Of a stretch of DNA of 53,976 nucleotides, positions 15,842-24,106 are shown piece after piece. The stretch is from positions 1 through 53,976 of the forward strand of contig JAZQMC010000004.1 in the NCBI GenBank assembly GCA_045543095.1, read 5' to 3'. A program made the position numbers and the translations under genes. Within the stretch, counting starts at the first letter, position 1, and the number at the start of each line of letters is the position of its first letter. This DNA is from Fimenecus sp045543095. GTDB lineage: Bacteria; Bacillota; Clostridia; Oscillospirales; Acutalibacteraceae. The notes under the pieces were generated by a model. That model had not been told where the DNA came from and did no database searches. It saw only the letters and a program-made list of their open reading frames with translations.

Positions 15842-17434
15842 ATGGCAGTTTCTTTAAGATTACCCCGAGCAAGCACTCCTAAAAGTGCAGGCGTTTCTGC
15901 AAAGGTTGTAAATGATTTTCTTGCAGAAGCCAAAAACAGAGATTTGGAATATCATAGTCTTATGGTTGTTCGTAACGGCAAAGTAGCGGTTGAATGGTAT
16001 AATGAACCATATAATAAGGACACAACGCACATGGTTTACTCTGTGAGTAAATCTTTCACCTCAACTGCAATCGGATTTGCAATAAGTGAGGGACTTTTAT
16101 CCCTTGATGACAAACTCCTTGACTTTTTCCCCGATTACACTCCGAAAAAGCCTGATGAGAGATTTGAAAAACTGACCGTTCGCAATCTTTTAAGAATGAG
16201 CAGCGGCAAGCAACCAAGTTTTCTCTCTGATAAAGCAAAAATTGATTGGATTGAAGATTATATAAATTCACCTTGGGTTTTTGAACCGGGTGAAAAATTC
16301 CTTTACATAAACGAAAATATTTTTATGTTATCGGCAATTATCAACCGTGTCACAGGTATGTGTATGCGTGATTATCTTGAATCCCGACTTTTCGAGCCTT
16401 TGGGAATTGATTATCCCGTGTGGGAAACTGACCAAAACGGCATTGAGGCAGGTGGTTGGGGACTTTACATCAAAACCGAAGATTTAGCAAAATTTATGCT
16501 CTGCTATCTTAAAGGCGGCAAGTATAAGGGTAAACAGATTATCCCTGCAGAATGGGTTAAAGAGGCTACAAGCAAGCAGATTGACAACTCATATAACCGT
16601 CCCGGCACGGATTCCTCGGTAGGTTACGGCTATTGCTTCTGGATGAACAAAAACGGCGGTTGCCGTGCGGACGGAATGTTCTCTCAATTCGGTATAACCT
16701 TCCCCGAGCACAATGCGGTTGTGGTTGTTACTGCGTCAATTCCTGTTGAGCAGGACGGACTCGACTGTATTTGGGATTTCTTCCCCAAGGCATTTGAAGC
16801 AGTGGATGAGGAAGAAGAAATCGAGTTCCTGCCCGCTGTTCCGCCCGCATTCAGCGACCACCCCGCACGCGAGGATGAAATCAATAACCGATATATTAAA
16901 TTCCGCAAAAAGATTTTGCTTGATTTAATCGGGTTCCCCGTAAGTGTTCTGCCAATGGCAATTACCTATATGATGTCTGACAAAGCGGGCAATATTGATA
17001 TGGTGAAATTCGATTTTAACGGTGAAGAATGCACATTCAAGTGGAGTGAGGGCGACGAAACCAATAAAATCCCACTTGGTATGGACGGTCATTACAGATA
17101 TTCAACAATGACACTTGGCAAAACTGAATTTAAGGTTTGTGCAAATGCCACTTGGATTGATGATAATAGTTTGCTTGTGTCAATAAGACCCATTCAGACC
17201 GTCGGTAAGAGAAATCTTATTTTCAACTTTTTGCCCAAGGATAAGGTTACAATGATGCCCTCAAGCACACCTTACACAGGTGATATTCTTGCTTCTCTCG
17301 GCGGATTTTTCGACCAGATTATCCCTATTAAACCCGTTTGCGAGATTTTTAAAAAATTCTTGCAATTATTACCGCCCCTCGCCGAGCCAAAACACTACGG
17401 CAAATTCATTGAGGGAAGAAAAGATAAGCAATAA
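15842..17434 (+). CDS. Class C beta-lactamase-fold serine hydrolase without signal peptide
   Basis: A 530-residue protein of the class C beta-lactamase / penicillin-binding-protein-like fold. Nucleophile Ser67 and Lys70 form the SxxK motif in YSVSKSF. Tyr155 in LYINEN gives the Y-x-N motif. The hydrolase domain covers about 10-335. A C-terminal domain of about 190 residues follows, with mostly beta-rich sequence and no clear family. There is no signal peptide or membrane helix at the N terminus, so the enzyme is probably cytoplasmic, like EstB-type esterases, rather than an antibiotic-resistance enzyme. The ATG at 15842 is chosen over a GTG at 15827 because GGGAGG lies 7 nt before it. Confidence 0.87.
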   Translation: MAVSLRLPRASTPKSAGVSAKVVNDFLAEAKNRDLEYHSLMVVRNGKVAVEWYNEPYNKDTTHMVYSVSKSFTSTAIGFAISEGLLSLDDKLLDFFPDYTPKKPDERFEKLTVRNLLRMSSGKQPSFLSDKAKIDWIEDYINSPWVFEPGEKFLYINENIFMLSAIINRVTGMCMRDYLESRLFEPLGIDYPVWETDQNGIEAGGWGLYIKTEDLAKFMLCYLKGGKYKGKQIIPAEWVKEATSKQIDNSYNRPGTDSSVGYGYCFWMNKNGGCRADGMFSQFGITFPEHNAVVVVTASIPVEQDGLDCIWDFFPKAFEAVDEEEEIEFLPAVPPAFSDHPAREDEINNRYIKFRKKILLDLIGFPVSVLPMAITYMMSDKAGNIDMVKFDFNGEECTFKWSEGDETNKIPLGMDGHYRYSTMTLGKTEFKVCANATWIDDNSLLVSIRPIQTVGKRNLIFNFLPKDKVTMMPSSTPYTGDILASLGGFFDQIIPIKPVCEIFKKFLQLLPPLAEPKHYGKFIEGRKDKQ

Positions 17435-17436
17435 GC

Positions 17437-17466
17437 AAAAGCCCCGACATTTTGTCGAGGCTTTTA
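17437..17466 (+). terminator. Terminator between serine hydrolase and queH
   Basis: A 12-bp stem with one mismatch (AAAAGCCCCGAC against GTCGAGGCTTTT) flanked by A and T runs. It lies between convergent genes and can act on both. Confidence 0.78.
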
Positions 17467-17475
17467 TTCTTCAAC

Positions 17476-18078
17476 TTATTTTTTAGAATACACACAACCG
17501 CAATAATCTTGTCTGTAAAGGTTGTGAACTTTACTCAGTTCTATTGACCTTTTATATCCTTCTTTTTTCTTGAAGTCCGATGGCAACCATTGAGCATTAT
17601 ATTCTTTTGCCAAATTCTCACCGATTTCGTTGATTTTTTCGGCATTTTTAAGTGGACTGATTGTGAGTGTTGTTGTGAAATAATCAAACCCATATTTTTT
17701 TGTTTCTTGTACTGTTTTTTCTAATCGCAAACGGTAACACTTAAAACATCTTTCACCACATTCACGGCAATCTTCAAGTCCCTTTGCCATCTCATAAAAC
17801 TTTTCGCTCTCAAAATCGCAATCAAGCATTTTCACAGGGTATTTTGTATCCATTTCGTTAATTAATCGTTTTTGCTCTGCCTTGCGTTTTTCGTATTCTG
17901 TTTCGGGATAAATATTGGGATTATAATAAAGTACCATAATCTCAAAATACTGTGACAAATATTCAATGCAATAACTACTGCAAGGGGCACAACAAGAATG
18001 GAGAAGAAGTGTTGGCACTCTATCCCCTATGTTTTCGATAATTTTATCAAGCTGTTTTTGGTAGTTGATTTTTTGCAT
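17476..18078 (-). CDS. queH: Epoxyqueuosine reductase QueH
   Basis: QueH carries out the last step of tRNA queuosine synthesis, reducing epoxyqueuosine, and replaces the cobalamin-dependent QueG. The 200 residues carry the family cysteines: Cys29-Cys30 and Cys33 in LHSCCAPCS, then CRECGERCFKC (Cys104, 107, 111, 114), and a late DYCGC pair. These bind iron-sulfur and mononuclear iron centres. An AGGTG site precedes the ATG. No other queuosine gene is nearby. Confidence 0.94.
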   Translation of the reverse strand: MQKINYQKQLDKIIENIGDRVPTLLLHSCCAPCSSYCIEYLSQYFEIMVLYYNPNIYPETEYEKRKAEQKRLINEMDTKYPVKMLDCDFESEKFYEMAKGLEDCRECGERCFKCYRLRLEKTVQETKKYGFDYFTTTLTISPLKNAEKINEIGENLAKEYNAQWLPSDFKKKEGYKRSIELSKVHNLYRQDYCGCVYSKK

Positions 18079-18101
18079 AATAATTTCACCTAAAGCTATA
18101 T

Positions 18102-18171
18102 GTCATTCTGAGGAGCATTGCGACGAAGAATCTCAAAAGCAAAAGAGATTCTTCACTTCGTTCAGAATGAC
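18102..18171. repeat. Dispersed palindromic repeat, copy 3
   Basis: Same family and orientation as 5261-5342, with terminal GTCATTCTGAG and TCAGAATGAC. It lies between queH and the CorC/HlyC gene. Confidence 0.85.
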
Positions 18172-18192
18172 TTTATCTCCATCTAAACAGTA

Positions 18193-18220
18193 ACGGCGGG
18201 GTCAAGACCCCGCCCTACCA
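18193..18220. repeat. GC-rich palindromic repeat, copy 1
   Basis: A GGCGGGG / CCCCGCC stem (18195-18214) with flanks ACGGCGGG and CCCTACCA. A near-identical element lies at 29661-29688. It stands just after the CorC/HlyC stop and may act as its hairpin terminator, but no T run follows it. Confidence 0.75.
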
Positions 18221-18237
18221 TACCATATTGGTTTTAT

Positions 18238-19617
18238 TTATTCTTCGTTTCGTTTGAAGAAACGTCGTTCTTCAACTTCTTCTTTTTTCTCTACGGGGAG
18301 AATTTCGACTTTGACTTTACCGATACGACGTTCTTCAACATTTAAAACTGTGAATTTAACATTTTCAAATGTTACTTCGTTCATTTCACCATCTTGTGGT
18401 AAGAAACCAAGAACGCTGATAATATATCCGCCGATTGTGTCATAATCACCCTCGGGGAATTTCTTTCCGGTATGTTCTTCAACCTCTTCAATATCGGTTA
18501 TACCGTCAACCTCAAAAACAGTGTCATTTATGATTGAAATTTCTTCGTCTTCCTGGTCATATTCATCCTGAATATTACCAACGATTGATTCAAGCAAATC
18601 TTCAAGTGTTACGATACCTGCTGTTCCGCCGTATTCGTCAATAACAACCGCCATCTGAACTCGTTTTTCCGTCATTTCAGTAAATAGTTCACCACAACGT
18701 TTTGTTTCGGGAACATAATATGCAGGTCGCATCATATCCTTGACTGTTTTTGTCTTTGGAAGATTTGTTCCAACATATTTAAGAAAGTCCTTAATATAAA
18801 CAATACCGATAATATCGTCAGGGTCTTCTTCGTAAACAGGAATTCTTGAAAACCCGTTTTCAATTGAGAGTTTAACTGCTTCACTCAACGGCTCGTCGTC
18901 ATCAATGCAAATCATATCAGTACGATGAGTCATAATGTCGGCAACATCAATATCGTCAAACTCGAAAATGTTGTTAATCATTTCAATCTGAACATCTTCG
19001 ATAACACCTTTTTCGCCACCAACGTCAACCATCATTCGAATTTCTTCTTCTGTAACAACTTCTTCGTCAGCGTGGGGGTCGATGCCGATAAGCCTTAACA
19101 CACCATTAGTTGAAAGAGCAAGGAATTTAACAACAGGTCTTGTAATTTTAGCAACAAAAACAAGAATTGGTGCTGCCATAAAAGCCATTTTTTCAGGCTT
19201 GTTCATAGCGATTTTCTTTGGTACAAGCTCGCCTAACACAAGTGAGAAATACGACATAATAAGCGTAATCACAACTGTTGAAAATCCGCTGATTACACCG
19301 ATTGGAATAACATTCACAATGCTTGTTTTAGCAATCGCATTTGAAAGCATTTCTGCGAATGACTGTGCCGCAGTAGCAGATGTTAAAAATCCTGCCAGAG
19401 TTACACCAATCTGGATTGTTGAGAGGAATGAGCTTGTGTTTTCAGTAAGTTTCTGAATCTGTTTTGCTTTTTTGTTACCCTCACTTGCCATCTTATCAAT
19501 TTTGTTGTCGTTAAGAGTAACAATTGCCATTTCTGACATTGAGAAAAATGCATTGACAAAAATCAATGCGAAAAGAGTTACTATTTTAAGAATAATACTC
19601 CCGGGGTCCGTGTCCAT
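18238..19617 (-). CDS. CNNM/CorC-type membrane protein with CBS domains (HlyC/CorC family)
   Basis: A 459-residue DUF21-CBS-CorC_HlyC protein. The DUF21 membrane domain (about 1-200) has three to four helices, including LILKIVTLFALIFVNAFFS and SYFSLVLGELVPKKIA. Tandem CBS domains (about 215-340) start at MTHRTDMI and probably bind ATP-Mg. The C-terminal CorC_HlyC domain (about 355-445) includes FPEGDYDTIGGYIISVLGFL. Homologues export magnesium or other divalent ions; the hemolysin name is historical. A strong promoter lies at 19669-19697. Confidence 0.92.
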   Translation of the reverse strand: MDTDPGSIILKIVTLFALIFVNAFFSMSEMAIVTLNDNKIDKMASEGNKKAKQIQKLTENTSSFLSTIQIGVTLAGFLTSATAAQSFAEMLSNAIAKTSIVNVIPIGVISGFSTVVITLIMSYFSLVLGELVPKKIAMNKPEKMAFMAAPILVFVAKITRPVVKFLALSTNGVLRLIGIDPHADEEVVTEEEIRMMVDVGGEKGVIEDVQIEMINNIFEFDDIDVADIMTHRTDMICIDDDEPLSEAVKLSIENGFSRIPVYEEDPDDIIGIVYIKDFLKYVGTNLPKTKTVKDMMRPAYYVPETKRCGELFTEMTEKRVQMAVVIDEYGGTAGIVTLEDLLESIVGNIQDEYDQEDEEISIINDTVFEVDGITDIEEVEEHTGKKFPEGDYDTIGGYIISVLGFLPQDGEMNEVTFENVKFTVLNVEERRIGKVKVEILPVEKKEEVEERRFFKRNEE

Positions 19618-19668
19618 TTGACAAACCTGCCTTATAAAAATATAGAGATATATAAAATATCAGTGTGT

Positions 19669-19697
19669 ATTATATAACAATGCGAGCATTTAGTCAA
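19669..19697 (-). promoter_or_regulatory. Promoter of the CorC/HlyC gene
   Basis: Minus strand TTGACT (19692-19697), a 17-bp spacer and TATAAT (19669-19674): near-consensus housekeeping promoter. Confidence 0.8.
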
Positions 19698-19831
19698 GTA
19701 TGGCAAAATTTTCTTAATTTATTGTTTACACATAATTAAAATATATACAAAATTCCTCATCTTCCAAATCACACAAAAACTGGTTAAAATTTTATCAAAC
19801 TTCGTCATTTTTTAGGTATAAATCTATTTAC

Positions 19832-19862
19832 TTTTCAGCAGGAAAGTGTTATTATTTATAAT
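19832..19862 (+). promoter_or_regulatory. Probable promoter of the PFOR gene
   Basis: TATAAT (19857-19862) with a weak -35 around TTTTCA (19832-19837), giving a 19-bp spacer. The leader to the ATG is about 60 nt. The 312 bp between the CorC/HlyC start and the PFOR start hold only these two divergent promoters, as far as I can see. Confidence 0.5.
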
Positions 19863-19929
19863 GTATGGATAGGCATATATGCCTCGTACATTTATTTCAT
19901 ATTTAATTCCATTAAGGAGGAAATACAAA

Positions 19930-22900
19930 ATGGCAGAAAACAAGACTCCCATAGTTAGAAAAAAGTTAACTATGGACGGTAATACTGCTGCTGCTCATGT
20001 GTCTTATGCATTTACAGAAGTAGCCGGTATTTACCCAATCACTCCATCTTCACCTATGGCTGACTACGTTGACCAGTGGTCTGCACAGGGAAGAAAGAAC
20101 ATTTTCGGCACACAGGTTAAGGTTGCTGAAATGCAGTCAGAAGCAGGTGCAGCAGGTACAGTTCACGGTTCTCTTGCAGCAGGTGCTCTTACAACAACTT
20201 ATACAGCTTCACAGGGTCTTCTTCTTATGATTCCTAATATGTATAAAATTGCTGGTGAGCTTCTTCCTTCAGTTTTCCACGTATCAGCTCGTTGCGTAGC
20301 TTCACACGCTCTTAACATCTTCGGTGACCATTCAGACGTTTATGCTTGTCGTCAGACAGGTTTCGCAATGCTCGCTGAAACAAATACACAGGAAGTTATG
20401 GACCTTGGTGCTGTTGCTCACTTGGCAACAATCGAAAGCCGTGTTCCATTCCTCAACTTCTTCGACGGTTTCCGTACATCTCACGAAATCCAGAAGATTG
20501 ATATCTGGGATTATGAAGACCTTAAAGAAATGACAAATATGGATGCTGTTAAGGCATTCAGAAAGCACGCTCTTAACCCTGAACGTCCTGCTACTCGTGG
20601 TTCACACGAAAACGGCGACATTTTCTTCCAGCACAGAGAAGCTTGTAACTCATATTACGATGCTACTCCTGCTATCGTTGAGAAGTATATGGACAAGGTT
20701 AACGCTAAACTCGGTACAAACTACAAACTCTTCAACTACTATGGCGCACCTGATGCAGAACGCGTAATCGTTGCTATGGGCTCAATCTGTGACGTTGCTG
20801 AAGAAGTTATTGATTACCTTACAGCTAAGGGCGAAAAAGTTGGTCTTGTTAAGGTTCGTCTTTACAGACCATTCTCAGCAAAGGCATTTGTTGATGCTAT
20901 CCCCGAAACAGCTAAGAAGATTGCTGTTCTTGACAGAACAAAGGAACCTGGTTCAATCGGTGAACCTCTCTTCCTTGACGTAATCGCAGCTCTTAACGAA
21001 ATGGGCAGAACAGCAAAGGTTTGCGGCGGTCGTTACGGTCTTGGTTCAAAAGACACACCTCCATCAAGCATCTTCGCTGTTTACGAGCACCTCAACGCTG
21101 AAACTCCTGCTCGTCAGTTTACACTTGGTATCCACGACGACGTTACTCACCTTTCTCTCGAAGAAAAACCAGCTCCAAACACAGCTGCTGAAGGCACAAT
21201 CGAATGCAAGTTCTGGGGTCTTGGCGGTGACGGTACTGTTGGTGCTAACAAAGACTCTATCAAGATTATCGGTGACCACACAGATAAATACGTTCAGGCT
21301 TACTTCCAGTATGACTCAAAGAAAACAGGTGGTATTACAATTTCTCACCTTCGTTTCGGCGACAAGCCAATCAAGAGCCCATACTATATCAATAAGGCTG
21401 ACTTCGTTGCTTGTCATAACCCATCTTATGTAGAAAAAGGCTTCAAGATGGTTCAGGACGTTAAACCGGGCGGTGTATTCCTTATCAACTGTCAGTGGAC
21501 TCCTGATGAACTTGCAACTAAGCTCAACGCTGAAACAAAGAGATATATTGCTCAGAACAATGTTCAGCTTTACACAGTTAACGCTATTGACCTTGCTGCA
21601 CAAATCGGTCTTGGCAAGCGTACAAACACTGTTCTTCAGTCTGCTTTCTTCTCACTTGCTAAGGTTCTTCCTGCTGAAGAAGCTATCGGCTATATGAAAG
21701 AAAAAGCACAGAAGTTCATGAAGAAGGGTAAAGAAATCGTTGAAATGAACGAGAAGGCTATCGATGCAGGTGCAACAGCTTATGTTAAGATTGACGTTCC
21801 TGCAGAATGGGCAAACGTTGCTGACGATGCAGCTCCTGTTGCTTCAGTTGGTGCTGAAAAGCTCGTTAAGATGGTTGACAACATCATGCTTCCTGTAGGT
21901 AAGATGGATGGTGACTCAATTCCTGTTTCAACATTTATGGAACACGTTGACGGTCAGTTTGAACAGGGTGCTGCTGCTTACGAAAAACGTGGTGTTGCAG
22001 TTATGGTTCCTGAATGGGATGCAACTACTTGTGCACAGTGTAACAAGTGTTCTTATGTATGTCCTCACGCTACAATCCGTCCATACCTTCTTACAGAAGA
22101 AGAAGCTGCTAATGCTCCTGCATCTGCTACAATCGTAGATAAGAAGGCCGGTAAGGGCAAGGGTGTTTACAAGTACTCACTTGCAGTTTCTCCACTTGAC
22201 TGTATGGGTTGCGGTGTTTGCGTTGGCGTTTGTCCTACAAACTCACTCAAGATGGTTTCTCGTGAATCACAGGACTACAAGCAGGAAGCATTCGGCTACA
22301 TGGTTGAAAACGTAACAGTTAAAGATGACGTTGCTGACAACACAGTAATCGGTAGCCAGTACAAGACTCCTCTCCTTGAGTTCTCAGGCTCATGTGCAGG
22401 TTGTGCTGAAACAGCTTATGCAAGACTTATCACACAGCTCTTCGGTGACAGAATGTACATCTCTAACGCAACAGGTTGTTCATCAATCTGGGGTGGTCCT
22501 GCTGCTACATCTCCATACACAGTAAACAAAGACGGTCACGGTCCTGCATGGGCTAACTCACTCTTTGAAGATAATGCTGAACACGGTTACGGTATGTACC
22601 TTGGTCAGAAAGCTATCAGAAACCGCCTTATCGCTAAGGTTGAATCAATCGTAGCTAACTGCAACGCTCCTGCAAACGTAGTTGAAGCTGCTAACGAATA
22701 CCTTGCAACTCTTGAAGATGGTTCAAAGAACACAGCTGCTACAAACGCTCTCGTTGCTGCTCTTGAAGGCTTCGATTGTGATTGTGAAGCAAAGAAAGAC
22801 ATTCTTGAAAACCGTGAATACCTTTCAAAGAAATCTGTATGGATTTTCGGTGGTGACGGTTGGGCATACGACATCGGTTTCGGTGGTGTTGACCACGTTC

Positions 22901-23496
22901 TCGCTGCCGGTGAAGACGTAAACATTATGGTATTTGATACTGAAGTTTACTCAAATACAGGTGGTCAGGCTTCTAAGGCTTCTAACATCGGTCAGGTTGC
23001 ACAGTTCGCTGCTGCAGGTAAGGGTATCGCTAAGAAGAGCCTTGCTGAAATCGCAATGAGCTATGGTTATGTTTACGTAGCACAGATTGCTATGGGTGCT
23101 GACAACAACCAGACAATTAAGGCTATCACAGAGGCTGAAGCATACAATGGTCCATCAATCATTATCGCTTATGCTCCTTGTGAAATGCACTCAATCAAGG
23201 GTGGTATGGTTAACTGCCAGGCTGAAATGAAGAAGGCTGTTGACTGCGGTTACTGGAATATGTTCCGTTACAACCCGGCTCTCAAGGCACAGGGCAAGAA
23301 CCCATTCACAATTGACAGCAAAGAAGCTAAGACAAGCTACCGTGACTTCCTTATGAACGAAGCACGTTACTCATCACTTTCTCGTGCATTCCCGGAAAGA
23401 GCAGAAGTTCTCTTCGCAAAGGCTGAGGAAACAGCAAAAGAAAGATATGAACACCTTACTCGTCTTCAGGCTCTCTATGCTCCAAAAGAAGACTAA
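19930..23496 (+). CDS. nifJ: Pyruvate:ferredoxin (flavodoxin) oxidoreductase
   Basis: A single-chain 1188-residue enzyme converting pyruvate, CoA and oxidised ferredoxin to acetyl-CoA, CO2 and reduced ferredoxin: the central catabolic step of anaerobes. The N-terminal transketolase-like domain includes YPITPSSPMAD. The two-cluster ferredoxin domain starts at Cys701 (CAQCNKCSYVCPH) and Cys758 (CMGCGVCVGVCP). The proximal cluster begins at Cys822 (CAGCAE). The thiamine site has GDGWAYDIGFGGVDH. The start is the ATG at 19930, with AAGGAGG 10 nt upstream; an earlier in-frame codon at 19879 lacks such a site. Codon choice is unusually uniform (GCT, CTT, ACA, TCA), as in very highly expressed genes. 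Confidence 0.98.
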   Translation: MAENKTPIVRKKLTMDGNTAAAHVSYAFTEVAGIYPITPSSPMADYVDQWSAQGRKNIFGTQVKVAEMQSEAGAAGTVHGSLAAGALTTTYTASQGLLLMIPNMYKIAGELLPSVFHVSARCVASHALNIFGDHSDVYACRQTGFAMLAETNTQEVMDLGAVAHLATIESRVPFLNFFDGFRTSHEIQKIDIWDYEDLKEMTNMDAVKAFRKHALNPERPATRGSHENGDIFFQHREACNSYYDATPAIVEKYMDKVNAKLGTNYKLFNYYGAPDAERVIVAMGSICDVAEEVIDYLTAKGEKVGLVKVRLYRPFSAKAFVDAIPETAKKIAVLDRTKEPGSIGEPLFLDVIAALNEMGRTAKVCGGRYGLGSKDTPPSSIFAVYEHLNAETPARQFTLGIHDDVTHLSLEEKPAPNTAAEGTIECKFWGLGGDGTVGANKDSIKIIGDHTDKYVQAYFQYDSKKTGGITISHLRFGDKPIKSPYYINKADFVACHNPSYVEKGFKMVQDVKPGGVFLINCQWTPDELATKLNAETKRYIAQNNVQLYTVNAIDLAAQIGLGKRTNTVLQSAFFSLAKVLPAEEAIGYMKEKAQKFMKKGKEIVEMNEKAIDAGATAYVKIDVPAEWANVADDAAPVASVGAEKLVKMVDNIMLPVGKMDGDSIPVSTFMEHVDGQFEQGAAAYEKRGVAVMVPEWDATTCAQCNKCSYVCPHATIRPYLLTEEEAANAPASATIVDKKAGKGKGVYKYSLAVSPLDCMGCGVCVGVCPTNSLKMVSRESQDYKQEAFGYMVENVTVKDDVADNTVIGSQYKTPLLEFSGSCAGCAETAYARLITQLFGDRMYISNATGCSSIWGGPAATSPYTVNKDGHGPAWANSLFEDNAEHGYGMYLGQKAIRNRLIAKVESIVANCNAPANVVEAANEYLATLEDGSKNTAATNALVAALEGFDCDCEAKKDILENREYLSKKSVWIFGGDGWAYDIGFGGVDHVLAAGEDVNIMVFDTEVYSNTGGQASKASNIGQVAQFAAAGKGIAKKSLAEIAMSYGYVYVAQIAMGADNNQTIKAITEAEAYNGPSIIIAYAPCEMHSIKGGMVNCQAEMKKAVDCGYWNMFRYNPALKAQGKNPFTIDSKEAKTSYRDFLMNEARYSSLSRAFPERAEVLFAKAEETAKERYEHLTRLQALYAPKED

Positions 23497-23520
23497 TTAA
23501 AGGTCACAAAACATAAAAAC

Positions 23521-23553
23521 AGGACCTCACTCGAAAAAGTGAGGTCCTTAATT
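23521..23553 (+). terminator. Bidirectional terminator after PFOR
   Basis: A perfect 11-bp stem (AGGACCTCACT 23521-23531 and 23538-23548). T-rich tracts flank both sides, serving PFOR and the convergent flavoprotein gene. Confidence 0.85.
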
Positions 23554-23599
23554 ATTGTACCGAGTTTCAAGCACATAACAGCCTGTTTTCAAGCAATCT

Positions 23600-24091
23600 T
23601 TATCCTTTATTTGGTAACGGTCTGTGCTTTGCGGTGTATTCGATAGCATTGATTTTGATTACTGTGACTATTTTTGTCATTTTATCTTCAAACTCAAAGT
23701 CCTTGCCTGTTTGTGTTTTCATAAGTACGGATAATGCGATTTTTTTCTCCTCAACATCTTCAACAATTTCGGCAATTCCCCTGCCCATAACCGATGCATA
23801 AGTAATACCGTATTTGCAAGCGACATCACCCTCAAAAGGTACAATATCACAGCACATCTCAAAGAATACCTTTGGGTTTTTACGGACTAAATCCAGTTTT
23901 CTTCCACGGTTTGCACCGTGAAGATAAATTGTGAGTTTGCCGTCTTCTAAAGTGTAGCCGTAATTCATCGGCACAACATAGGGCTCGTCATCATCGACTA
24001 ACCCTAAATGCAAAACTTTTGATTTATCAAGAATTTTAATAATTTCGTTAGTGTCAGTAACTTGACGCTCACGTCTTGTCATACCGTTCAT
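23600..24091 (-). CDS. Pyridoxamine 5'-phosphate oxidase-like flavoprotein (NimA-type)
   Basis: A 163-residue split-barrel FMN-binding protein of the 5-nitroimidazole-resistance-like group. It shows the family start (RRERQVTD), the strand pattern LHLGLVDDDEPYVVPMNYGY, and NRGRKLDLVRKNPKVFFEM. These proteins reduce flavin-accessible substrates; actual drug reduction cannot be claimed. The ATG at 24091 has GGAG 7 nt upstream. It is the last gene of a minus-strand string after the GPH transporter (15-bp gap). Confidence 0.87.
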   Translation of the reverse strand: MNGMTRRERQVTDTNEIIKILDKSKVLHLGLVDDDEPYVVPMNYGYTLEDGKLTIYLHGANRGRKLDLVRKNPKVFFEMCCDIVPFEGDVACKYGITYASVMGRGIAEIVEDVEEKKIALSVLMKTQTGKDFEFEDKMTKIVTVIKINAIEYTAKHRPLPNKG

Positions 24092-24106
24092 AATTTTTCT
24101 CCATTC

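Noticed and set aside
20332..22925. Open frames of 70-130 codons inside the PFOR gene on both strands
   Set aside because: They are shadows produced by the repetitive codon use of PFOR; none has a plausible ribosome binding site or a recognisable protein pattern.
23600..24091. Nitroimidazole resistance gene
   Set aside because: The fold is NimA-like, but the family is broad and no resistance-specific residue can be cited; only a flavoprotein call is justified.
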